From contig NZ_VFES01000022.1 in assembly GCF_007858185.1 (NCBI RefSeq), positions 1-64,000 on the forward strand: 64,000 bases of DNA. Direction: 5' to 3'. The notes beneath the pieces were generated by a model. It did not search any database, was not told the origin of the DNA, and saw nothing but the letters and a program-made list of their open reading frames with translations. Of this stretch, positions 41,224 to 48,734 are shown piece after piece. Numbering within the stretch: position 1 is the first letter of the stretch; every line of letters starts with the position of its first letter. The position numbers and the translations under genes are program-made. The stretch comes from Pseudomonas grimontii (GTDB lineage Bacteria; Pseudomonadota; Gammaproteobacteria; Pseudomonadales; Pseudomonadaceae).

Positions 41224-42897
41224 ATGACCCAGGAAACCGGCGGCTTCGCCGCTTTTAATCTTAACCCGAACATTCTCGCTGCCGTCATCGCGACCGGCTA
41301 CGAAGAACCTTCGGCGATTCAGCAGCAATCGATCCCGATCATCATGGCCGGCCAGGACATGATTGGCCAGGCGCAAACCGGTACCGGTAAAACCGCCGCG
41401 TTCGCCCTGCCTATCCTGCACTGCATCGATCCTGCCAAGCGCGAACCGCAAGCCCTGATCCTGGCGCCAACGCGTGAGTTGGCGCTGCAAGTAGCAACCG
41501 CTTTCGAAACCTACGCCAAGCAAATGCCAGGCGTTACCGTTGTTGCCGTTTACGGCGGCGCGCCGATGGGCCCGCAACTGAAAGCCATCCGTAATGGCGC
41601 TCAGATCGTTGTTGCCACCCCAGGCCGCCTGTGCGACCACCTGCGTCGCGACGAGAAAGTCCTGTCGACCGTGAACCACCTGGTTCTGGACGAAGCTGAC
41701 GAAATGTTGAAGCTGGGCTTCATGGATGACCTGGAAGTCATCTTCAAGGCACTGCCTCCAACCCGTCAGACCGTCCTGTTCTCGGCTACCCTGCCACAGT
41801 CGATCCGTGCCATTGCCGAACGCCACCTGCGCGATCCGCAACACGTGAAGATCCAGACCAAGACTCAGACCGTTACCGCGATCGAACAGGCTCACCTGTT
41901 GGTTCACGCTGACCAGAAGACCTCGGCTGTATTGAGCCTGCTGGAAGTCGAAGACTTCGACGCCCTGATCATGTTCGTGCGTACCAAGCAAGCGACCCTG
42001 GACCTGGCCAGTGCCCTGGAAGCCAAAGGCTACAAAGCTGCTGCGCTGAACGGTGACATCGCCCAGAACCAACGTGAGCGCGTGATCGACTCCCTCAAGG
42101 ATGGCCGTCTGGACATCGTTGTAGCGACCGACGTAGCGGCTCGTGGTCTCGACGTTCCGCGTATCACCCACGTGTTTAACGTTGACATGCCTTACGATCC
42201 AGAGTCCTACGTTCACCGTATCGGCCGTACCGGCCGTGCCGGTCGCGAAGGTCGTGCACTGCTGCTGGTGACTCCACGTGAGCGCCGCATGCTGCAAGTG
42301 ATCGAGCGTGTAACCGGTCAGAAAGTGGCTGAAGTCCGCCTGCCGGATGCCCAGGCCGTTCTCGATGCCCGCATCAAGAAACTGACTAACAGCCTGTCGC
42401 CGCTGGTAGCTGACGCTGAATCGACCCACGGCGACCTGCTGGACCGCCTGACCGCCGATATCGGTTGCACCCCACGTGCCCTGGCTGCAGCCCTGCTGCG
42501 CAAGGCTACCAACGGTCAGGCCCTGACCCTGGCAGCCATCGAGAAAGAGCGCCCTCTGGTGCCGAACAACGTGCCACGCGGTGATCGTCCAGAGCGTACC
42601 GGCGACCGTCCGGACCGTGGTGATCGTGAGCGTCGCGCTCCGGTTCCATTGGCTGAAGGCCGTGCTCGTTGCCGTACCGCGCTGGGCGCGCGTGATGGTA
42701 TCGCTGCCAAGAACCTGCTGGGCGCTATCCTCAACGAGGGTGGCCTGGCACGTGAAGCCATCGGTCGCATCCAGGTCCGTGACAGCTTCTCCCTGGTGGA
42801 GCTGCCGGAAGACGGTCTGGAAAAACTGCTGACCAAGCTGAAAGACACCCGCGTTGCCGGCAAGCAATTGAAGCTGCGTCGCTACCGCGAAGATTGA
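41224..42897 (+). CDS. DEAD-box RNA helicase, CsdA/DeaD-like
   Basis: A 557-residue ATP-dependent RNA helicase. Start ATG 41224 (MTQETGGFAAFNLNP), with AGAGG seven bases upstream. Q-motif and core motifs are intact: GYEEPSAIQQQSIP, AQTGTGKTAAF (I), PTRELALQ (Ia), VLDEADEMLKLGF (II), FSATLPQ (III), DVAARGLDVP (V), HRIGRTGRAG (VI). The C-terminal tail is followed by a DbpA-type RNA-binding domain (about residues 480-557, RDGIAAKNLLGAI). CsdA-like helicases aid ribosome assembly and mRNA decay, mainly in the cold. A terminator follows 28 bases later. Confidence 0.93.
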   Translation: MTQETGGFAAFNLNPNILAAVIATGYEEPSAIQQQSIPIIMAGQDMIGQAQTGTGKTAAFALPILHCIDPAKREPQALILAPTRELALQVATAFETYAKQMPGVTVVAVYGGAPMGPQLKAIRNGAQIVVATPGRLCDHLRRDEKVLSTVNHLVLDEADEMLKLGFMDDLEVIFKALPPTRQTVLFSATLPQSIRAIAERHLRDPQHVKIQTKTQTVTAIEQAHLLVHADQKTSAVLSLLEVEDFDALIMFVRTKQATLDLASALEAKGYKAAALNGDIAQNQRERVIDSLKDGRLDIVVATDVAARGLDVPRITHVFNVDMPYDPESYVHRIGRTGRAGREGRALLLVTPRERRMLQVIERVTGQKVAEVRLPDAQAVLDARIKKLTNSLSPLVADAESTHGDLLDRLTADIGCTPRALAAALLRKATNGQALTLAAIEKERPLVPNNVPRGDRPERTGDRPDRGDRERRAPVPLAEGRARCRTALGARDGIAAKNLLGAILNEGGLAREAIGRIQVRDSFSLVELPEDGLEKLLTKLKDTRVAGKQLKLRRYRED

Positions 42898-42925
42898 TCC
42901 GCCCTTGGGCTGATTGATCGCACAT

Positions 42926-42957
42926 AAAAAATCCCCGACTGGTTCGGGGATTTTTTT
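42926..42957. terminator. Terminator of the helicase gene
   Basis: ATCCCCGA pairs with TCGGGGAT and is followed by TTTTTTT; A-runs on the other side suit the convergent dioxygenase gene too. Confidence 0.9.
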
Positions 42958-42965
42958 GTCCGGTG

Positions 42966-43733
42966 TTAACCGAAACGGTAGATGTCCATGCCCAGCGCGC
43001 CCATGGTGAACCCTTGATGCGCCACGCTGAAGGCACCCCCGGCGCCGCGCGCAAAGTACAGCGGTAACAAATGTTCATCGCTGGGATGGCTACGCACGGC
43101 GTGGGGCGCCTGGCGACGGTAATCATGCAAGGCTGCCTCGTCGTTGGCGGCGAGTGTGTCCACCATCCAGTCGCGGAAGTCGCGTGCCCAGGGTTCGATA
43201 CTCTCGGGTCCGGCCTGCCAGTTCAGCTCGCCCAGGTTATGGGTGATGCTGCCGGAGCCGATCAACAGTACGTCCTGTTCGCGCAAGCTGGCGAGGGCAT
43301 GCCCGACGCGGGTTTGCAGGGCAGGGCCCATGTGACTGGGCAATGAGACTTGCACCACTGGAATGTCCGCTGCCGGGTACATCAGCGAGAGCGGCACCCA
43401 GGTGCCATGGTCAAAAGGGCGGAGCTCATCGATTCGCGCATTCAAACCGTCTGCATGAAGCAGCTCGACGATTTCGTTGGCCAATTGCGGGTCGCCCGGC
43501 GCCGGGTACTGCACGGCGAACAGCTCGCGGGGGAAGCCGCCGAAGTCGTGCCAGGTTTCGGGCGCAGCGCTGCCGCTGACCAGCAGTTCCTGGCTTTCCC
43601 AGTGCGCCGACACCACCACAATTGCCTTCGGCCGTGGCAGTTCAGCGGCCAGGCGTTGCAGGGCGGGGCCGCTGGCGCCGGGTTGCAGGGCAAGCATGGG
43701 CGATCCGTGGGAGATAAACAGGCTGGGCAACAT
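42966..43733 (-). CDS. DODA-type extradiol aromatic ring-opening dioxygenase
   Basis: A 255-residue zinc/iron-dependent dioxygenase of the LigB/DODA family. The start is ATG 43733 (MLPSLFISHGSPML), with AGGA eight bases before it. The first His ligand is in FISHGSPML, and other blocks are VVSAHWESQELLV, PFDHGTWVPLSLMYP, IGSGSITHNLGELN and HPSDEHLLPLYFARGA, matching YgiD-like members that open DOPA or other catechols. The natural substrate is unknown. Transcribed toward the helicase gene, divergent from tpm. Confidence 0.9.
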   Translation of the reverse strand: MLPSLFISHGSPMLALQPGASGPALQRLAAELPRPKAIVVVSAHWESQELLVSGSAAPETWHDFGGFPRELFAVQYPAPGDPQLANEIVELLHADGLNARIDELRPFDHGTWVPLSLMYPAADIPVVQVSLPSHMGPALQTRVGHALASLREQDVLLIGSGSITHNLGELNWQAGPESIEPWARDFRDWMVDTLAANDEAALHDYRRQAPHAVRSHPSDEHLLPLYFARGAGGAFSVAHQGFTMGALGMDIYRFG

Positions 43734-43838
43734 AAGGAAGGTCCTGAGGTTTAACATGGGCCCATCTTCAATCAGATCATTGATCTAAATCTAATATAAG
43801 TTTTAGCGCTTTTTGATCGAATTTTCGGAGGTGATTCC

Positions 43839-44495
43839 ATGGAGCCCAAATTTTGGCAGGAACGCTGGGCGCGCAATCAGATCGGTTTTCACTTGCCCGA
43901 GGTCAATCCTTACCTGCTGCGGTATTGGCCTTCGCTGACACTTGCCCAGGGCGCCAAGGTGCTGGTGCCGCTGTGTGGCAAAAGCCTGGACCTGATGTGG
44001 CTGGCCAGTAACGGCTATCGCGTACTCGGCGTTGAACTGTCGGAGCAGGCGGTTGAAGCTTTTTTCAGCGAGCAGAATCTGACGCCGCGAATCACTCGGC
44101 ACGGCGTGTTCAAGGTGTACCAGGCTGATTTGATCGAAGTATGGTGCGGCGATTTCTTTGCCTTGGACGCTGGGGTACTGGCTGATTGCACTGCGCTTTA
44201 CGACCGTGCCGCACTGATCGCCTTGCCGCCGCTGATGCGCGCGCAGTACGCCGAGCAGTTGAATAGCCTGTTGCGGCCAGGCTGCCAGGGGCTGCTGATC
44301 ACCCTGGACTACGACCAGACGCAAAAAGCCGGCCCACCCTTTGCGGTGACGGATGATGAGGTAAAGGTGCTACTGGGTTTCCAGTGGGGCCTGGAGGTGC
44401 TCGAGGCCCAGGATATTCTGGGGGAGAGTTGGAAGTTCGTGCAGGACGGTGTCACGCGCCTGGAAGAGTGCGCCTATCGGCTCACCAAGGTGTAA
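43839..44495 (+). CDS. tpm: Thiopurine S-methyltransferase
   Basis: A 218-residue SAM-dependent methyltransferase, the bacterial TPMT, which in pseudomonads also methylates selenium and tellurium compounds. It starts MEPKFWQERWARNQIGFHLP after the strong site GGAGGTGATT. The SAM site is VLVPLCGKSLDLMWLASNGY, then VLGVELSEQAVEAFF and YDRAALIALPPLMR. Length is normal. A terminator follows 19 bases after the stop codon. Confidence 0.95.
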   Translation: MEPKFWQERWARNQIGFHLPEVNPYLLRYWPSLTLAQGAKVLVPLCGKSLDLMWLASNGYRVLGVELSEQAVEAFFSEQNLTPRITRHGVFKVYQADLIEVWCGDFFALDAGVLADCTALYDRAALIALPPLMRAQYAEQLNSLLRPGCQGLLITLDYDQTQKAGPPFAVTDDEVKVLLGFQWGLEVLEAQDILGESWKFVQDGVTRLEECAYRLTKV

Positions 44496-44506
44496 AAACC
44501 GTGCAC

Positions 44507-44537
44507 AAAAAAAGGGGCGATCCAATCGCCCCTTTTT
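44507..44537. terminator. Bidirectional terminator between tpm and htpX
   Basis: GGGGCGAT (44514-44521) pairs with ATCGCCCC (44525-44532), with a run of A before and T after. Confidence 0.9.
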
Positions 44538-44550
44538 GCATTCCCGGGTA

Positions 44551-45438
44551 TCAGCCCCGACGACGCAGCGCGTCGATACGCTCTTCCAGCGGTGGGTGGC
44601 TCATGAACATGCGAGCCAAGCCCTGCTTGACGCCACCGTTGATGCCAAAAGCGGTCAAGCTGTCGGGCATATGCACCGGCAGGCCCTGTTCGGAGCGCAA
44701 GCGCTGCAGCGCGCTGATCATTGCGCTGGTGCCAGCCAGGCGTGCGCCGGCTTCGTCTGCGCGGAACTCTCGTTTGCGCGAGAACCACATCACAATCGCG
44801 CTGGCCAGGAAGCCCAGTACCACTTCGGCAAAGATGGTCGCTACGAAGTAGGCGATACCGCGGCCGCCTTCGTTCTTGAAGATCACCTTGTCGACAAAGT
44901 TGCCGATGATCCGCGCAAAGAACATCACGAAGGTGTTAACCACGCCTTGCACCAGCGCCAGGGTAATCATGTCGCCGTTGGCTACGTGGCCAATCTCGTG
45001 TGCGAGTACCGCCTTCACTTCATCGGGTGAAAAGCGCTCGAGCAGCCCTTGGCTGACCGCCACGAGGGCGTCGTTCTTGTTCCAGCCCGTCGCAAAGGCA
45101 TTGGCCTCGTAAGCAGGGAAAATCCCGACTTCGGGCATTTTAATACCTGCTTCTTGAGACAACTGCTCCACGGTTTGCATCAGCCATTGTTCATGGCGAG
45201 TGCGTGGTTGAGTGATGATCTGGGTGCTGGTGCTCATCTTCGCCATCCACTTGGAGATGAACAGCGAGAACAGCGAACCGGCGAAACCAAAGACCGCACA
45301 GAAAATCAGCAGCTGATTGAGGTTCAGATCAACCCCGTTGGCCGCCATGAACCCGTTGAAGCCGAAAAGGCTCAGGGTGATGCTGGCAATCAGCACGACC
45401 GCCAGGTTGGTGGCCAAGAACAGCAGGATGCGCATCAT
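44551..45438 (-). CDS. htpX: Membrane protease HtpX
   Basis: A 295-residue inner-membrane zinc metalloprotease that degrades misfolded membrane proteins with FtsH. Two N-terminal membrane segments (residues ~4-25 and ~42-62), the zinc motif LAHEIGHVANGD, two further segments around residues 160-210, and the third ligand region SRKREFRADEAGARLAG all match HtpX. It ends with SHPPLEERIDALRRRG. Likely under envelope-stress control, but no such site was identified upstream. Confidence 0.96.
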   Translation of the reverse strand: MMRILLFLATNLAVVLIASITLSLFGFNGFMAANGVDLNLNQLLIFCAVFGFAGSLFSLFISKWMAKMSTSTQIITQPRTRHEQWLMQTVEQLSQEAGIKMPEVGIFPAYEANAFATGWNKNDALVAVSQGLLERFSPDEVKAVLAHEIGHVANGDMITLALVQGVVNTFVMFFARIIGNFVDKVIFKNEGGRGIAYFVATIFAEVVLGFLASAIVMWFSRKREFRADEAGARLAGTSAMISALQRLRSEQGLPVHMPDSLTAFGINGGVKQGLARMFMSHPPLEERIDALRRRG

Positions 45439-45741
45439 GGTTGTAGAGTTCTCCTCATGCTTAATATGTCGCGTACTGCGGGGTATATAAGGTGCGGCTT
45501 GGGGTGATTCAACCGAGCGACTATTTCAAACTGTGTCCTACAGCCTGAATGTAGAGCCTTGAAGGGATTTTCCGATGACGAATGCCATCCGTGAAAAGCC
45601 ACTTTTTGCCTTGCGGCCCCGTAACTACAGGGGCTTGTGGATGTAGAGACGCAAGTGCAGTGCGGGGAAAGTGGATAGCCAGAGAAGTGTTGCCAGATAA
45701 TCGCTGTACGACCGAATGTGGGTCGTACAGCGCCATGCCGG
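45439..45741. other. Intergenic region between htpX and alaA
   Basis: About 300 bases with no gene found; it holds the htpX promoter and the end of the alaA transcript. A 12-base inverted repeat, CGCTGTACGACC (45702-45713) and GGTCGTACAGCG (45721-45732), forms a hairpin just after the alaA stop on the minus strand and may end that transcript, though no T-run follows. Confidence 0.5.
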
Positions 45742-46953
45742 TTACTGGCGATAGGACTTGAGGAAGTTGCCGATACGGCCAATGGCCATGTCCAGGTCAT
45801 CCACGCGCGGCAGGGTCACCACACGGAAGTGATCCGGCCACGGCCAGTTGAACGCCGTGCCCTGGACCACCAGCAGCTTTTCCGACAGCAGCAGGTCGAG
45901 CACGAACTTCTCGTCGTTGAGGATCGGGCAGACTTTCGGGTCGATCCTTGGGAAGGCGTACAACGCGCCCATGGGCTTCACGCAGCTCACGCCCGGGATC
46001 GCATTGAGCAGTTCCCAGGTACGGTTGCGCTGCTCCAGCAGGCGGCCCTGGGGCAGGATCAGGTCATTGATGCTCTGGTAGCCACCCAGGGCGGTCTGGA
46101 TGGCGTGCTGGCTCGGCACGTTGGCGCACAGGCGCATGTTGGCCAGCATGTCGATACCTTCGATGTAGCTCTGGGCGTTGTGCTTGGGTCCGGAAATCGC
46201 GATCCAGCCTGAGCGGAAACCCGCCACGCGGTAGGACTTGGACAGGCCGTTGAAGGTCAGGCACAGCAGGTCCGGCGCCAGGGAACCGGTGCAGATATGC
46301 ACCGCATCGTCGTAGAGGATCTTGTCGTAGATCTCGTCGGAGAACACCACCAGGTTGTGCTGGCGTGCCAACTCGAGCATGCCCAGCAGCACTTCCTTGG
46401 AATACACGGCGCCGGTGGGGTTGTTCGGGTTGATGATTACCAGGGCCTTGGTGTTCGGCGTGATCTTGGCCTTGATGTCGGCCAGGTCCGGGAACCAGTC
46501 GGCGCCCTCGTCGCACAGGTAGTGCACCGGGTGGCCGCCGGCCAGGGTCACGGCAGCGGTCCACAGCGGGTAGTCCGGTGCCGGCACCAGCACTTCGTCG
46601 CCGTTGTTGAGCAGGGCCTGCATGGACATCACGATCAGCTCGGACACGCCATTACCCAGGTAGATGTCTTCGATGCCGACACCTTCGACCTGCTTCTGCT
46701 GGTAGTACTGCATCACGGCCTTGCGCGCGCTGAACAGGCCTTTGGAGTCGCTGTAGCCCTGGGCCGTTGGCAGGTTGCGGATCACATCCTGGAGGATTTC
46801 ATCCGGCGCTTCGAAACCAAAGGGCGCCGGGTTGCCAATGTTCAGCTTGAGGATGCGATGGCCTTCCTCTTCCAGGCGCTTGGCGTGCTTGAGCACTGGG
46901 CCGCGAATGTCGTAGCAGACGTTGGCGAGCTTGTTCGATTTGCTGACCTGCAT
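45742..46953 (-). CDS. alaA: Alanine-type aminotransferase AlaA
   Basis: A 403-residue fold type I PLP enzyme that makes alanine from pyruvate with glutamate. Start ATG 46953 (MQVSKSNKLANVCYDIRGP). The N-terminal motif RILKLNIGNPAPFGFEAP, the VINPNNPTGAVYSKEVL block, FSDEIYDKILYDDA and FNGLSKSYRVAGFRSGW, with the PLP-binding Lys in SKSYR, match AlaA closely. It is divergent from msrB. Confidence 0.93.
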   Translation of the reverse strand: MQVSKSNKLANVCYDIRGPVLKHAKRLEEEGHRILKLNIGNPAPFGFEAPDEILQDVIRNLPTAQGYSDSKGLFSARKAVMQYYQQKQVEGVGIEDIYLGNGVSELIVMSMQALLNNGDEVLVPAPDYPLWTAAVTLAGGHPVHYLCDEGADWFPDLADIKAKITPNTKALVIINPNNPTGAVYSKEVLLGMLELARQHNLVVFSDEIYDKILYDDAVHICTGSLAPDLLCLTFNGLSKSYRVAGFRSGWIAISGPKHNAQSYIEGIDMLANMRLCANVPSQHAIQTALGGYQSINDLILPQGRLLEQRNRTWELLNAIPGVSCVKPMGALYAFPRIDPKVCPILNDEKFVLDLLLSEKLLVVQGTAFNWPWPDHFRVVTLPRVDDLDMAIGRIGNFLKSYRQ

Positions 46954-47155
46954 GGCGATGTGATCCTGAAAATGAACGATCCAGACGGTATGGGCACTAC
47001 CGTACTGTGAATGCTGCAAGGCCCGCACCCATAAATACGTTTGAATGCCGGTAGCGCGGGTGCCAGACTGGCGTTTTGAAGAGGCGCAATCATACGTGCC
47101 GCCTGATCCATGGAAAAGATACAGATCAGGCTTTTTCAGTTGCCGAGGTGTACCG

Positions 47156-47548
47156 ATGGAAAAGTTGCAGAAAACCGTTGAAGAATGGGAGGCAATGCTC
47201 GATCCAGAGCAGTACAACGTGTGCCGCCTCAAGGGCACCGAGCGTCCTTTCAGCGGTAAGTACAATGGGACCAAGACCGACGGCGTGTATCACTGCATCT
47301 GCTGCAATGAGCCGCTGTTCGATTCGACCACCAAGTTTGATTCCGGCTGCGGCTGGCCGAGTTTCTACGCGCCGATCGCCGACAGCGCAATGATCGAGAT
47401 CCGTGACGTCAGCCACGGCATGATCCGCACCGAAGTCACCTGCGCCAAATGCGATGCGCACCTTGGGCATGTGTTCCCGGACGGTCCGCCGCCGACGGGG
47501 CTGCGTTATTGCATCAACTCGGTGTGCCTGGACCTTGTTCCTCGTTAA
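47156..47548 (+). CDS. msrB: Methionine-R-sulfoxide reductase MsrB
   Basis: A 130-residue enzyme that reduces the R-epimer of protein methionine sulfoxide. Start ATG 47156 (MEKLQKTVEEWEAML). Zinc-binding CxxC pairs are in YHCICCNEP and TCAKCDAHLGHVF; the catalytic Cys is in GLRYCINSVCLDL and the helper GWPSF is present. It is divergent from alaA and followed by a REP repeat, then the glutathione peroxidase gene. Confidence 0.95.
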   Translation: MEKLQKTVEEWEAMLDPEQYNVCRLKGTERPFSGKYNGTKTDGVYHCICCNEPLFDSTTKFDSGCGWPSFYAPIADSAMIEIRDVSHGMIRTEVTCAKCDAHLGHVFPDGPPPTGLRYCINSVCLDLVPR

Positions 47549-47568
47549 CTTGAAGGGCGTCGGGACTC

Positions 47569-47662
47569 TGTAGGAGCGCTCGCGAAAGTCGTCAACGATT
47601 ACGCGGCCATTCTGGTTCAGCGCGGTGTCCTTGAGTTTTTCGCGAGCAAGCTCGCTCCTACA
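47569..47662. repeat. REP-type inverted repeat (TGTAGGAGCGCTCGCG type)
   Basis: Left arm TGTAGGAGCGCTCGCGAAA (47569-47587) and right arm TTTCGCGAGCAAGCTCGCTC and following CTACA (47638-47662) face each other about 50 bases apart. This is a third distinct REP type in the window. Confidence 0.82.
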
Positions 47663-47760
47663 AAGTGTTGATGGGATGCCATCAGTCCGGTCAATTAAAT
47701 TGCACACAATTGAATTGCCTACTATGTTTCACCTTCTTCCCCTTTAATCGAGGCACTGCC

Positions 47761-48246
47761 ATGAGCAACAACCTGCTGAGCATCCCGTGCACCACCATCA
47801 AGGGGGAGCAAAAGACCTTGGCCGATTTCGCCGGCAAGGCTGTCCTGGTGGTCAACACCGCCAGCAAATGCGGCTTCACCCCGCAGTACAAGGGCCTGGA
47901 GCAACTCTGGCAGCAGTACAAGGACCAGGGCCTGGTGGTGCTGGGCTTTCCTTGCAACCAGTTCGGCAAGCAGGAGCCCGGCGACGAAGGTGCGATTTCC
48001 GAATTCTGCGAGCTGAATTTCGGAGTCAGCTTCCCGTTGTTCAAGAAGATCGACGTCAATGGCAGCGATGCCCATCCACTGTTTGTGCAACTGAAAAAAC
48101 AGGCGCCGGGCCTGCTGGGGTCCAAGGGCATCAAGTGGAATTTCACCAAGTTCCTCATCGGCCGCGACGGCCAGGTGGTTAAGCGCTTCGGTCCTACCAC
48201 CAAGCCGCAGGACTTGACCCAAGAGATCGAAGCCTTGCTCAAATGA
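47761..48246 (+). CDS. Glutathione peroxidase family protein
   Basis: A 161-residue thiol peroxidase of the BtuE/Gpx family, using Cys in place of selenocysteine. Start ATG 47761 (MSNNLLSIPCTTIKGEQ). The catalytic Cys is in NTASKCGFTPQYKGLE, the Gln in LGFPCNQFGKQEPG, and the Trp in GIKWNFTKFLIG. A second Cys (NQFGKQEPGDEGAISEFCELN) could resolve via thioredoxin. It shares ATGA with the OhrR-like gene downstream, so the two form an operon. Confidence 0.92.
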   Translation: MSNNLLSIPCTTIKGEQKTLADFAGKAVLVVNTASKCGFTPQYKGLEQLWQQYKDQGLVVLGFPCNQFGKQEPGDEGAISEFCELNFGVSFPLFKKIDVNGSDAHPLFVQLKKQAPGLLGSKGIKWNFTKFLIGRDGQVVKRFGPTTKPQDLTQEIEALLK

Positions 48247-48734
48247 CCGACCTGCCCACCGTGTCCCTGGCCCTGGACAACCAGCTGTGTTTCAAACTCT
48301 ACGCTGCGTCACGCGCTGTCACCCGTGCCTATAAGCCGATGCTCGACCAGTTGGGGCTGACCTACCCGCAATATGTGGTGATGCTGGTGTTGTGGGAGTG
48401 GCACGCCACGCCTGCGCTGCAGCCGACGGTCAAGGCCCTGGGTCAACGCCTGATGCTCGACTCGGGCACGCTGACGCCGCTGCTCAAGCGTCTTGAGCAG
48501 CTTGAGTTAGTGACGCGCCGGCGCAGTGCCAGGGATGAGCGGGAAGTGCACTTGAGCCTGAGCGAGGCCGGTTTGCAACTGCGGGACCAGGCCCATAGCC
48601 TGAAGACCCGCTTGTTGTGTGATCGCGGCATCGACCTGAATCAGGCCGATGCCTTGCGCGATGGCCTCGACCAGTTGCTTGCGCAGCTTAAAGACTTGTC
48701 GTCCCCGGCACCCACAAGTCCAGCAGCGCGTTGA
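48243..48734 (+). CDS. OhrR-like MarR repressor coupled to glutathione peroxidase
   Basis: A 163-residue MarR protein with the OhrR peroxide-sensing core: ALDNQLCFKLYAASRAV holds the Cys at the position used by OhrR. The winged helix has LMLDSGTLTPLLKRLEQLEL and RRSARDEREVHLSLSEAG. Its ATG overlaps the gpx stop codon, so it probably represses gpx and itself in response to peroxides. It is about the same length as OhrR (32.8 kb) with a longer C-terminus. Its 3' end overlaps the convergent hybrid kinase gene by 47 bases. Confidence 0.88.
   Translation: MTDLPTVSLALDNQLCFKLYAASRAVTRAYKPMLDQLGLTYPQYVVMLVLWEWHATPALQPTVKALGQRLMLDSGTLTPLLKRLEQLELVTRRRSARDEREVHLSLSEAGLQLRDQAHSLKTRLLCDRGIDLNQADALRDGLDQLLAQLKDLSSPAPTSPAAR

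Noticed and set aside
40984..42867. A 627-codon open frame antisense to the DEAD-box helicase gene.
   Set aside because: It has repetitive low-information composition (GQ, VA and QG runs) of the kind seen opposite highly expressed GC-rich genes, and the sense strand has full helicase motifs.
32685..47662. A CRISPR array made by the short inverted repeats.
   Set aside because: The repeats are isolated, palindromic and of three types, with no regular spacers or cas genes.
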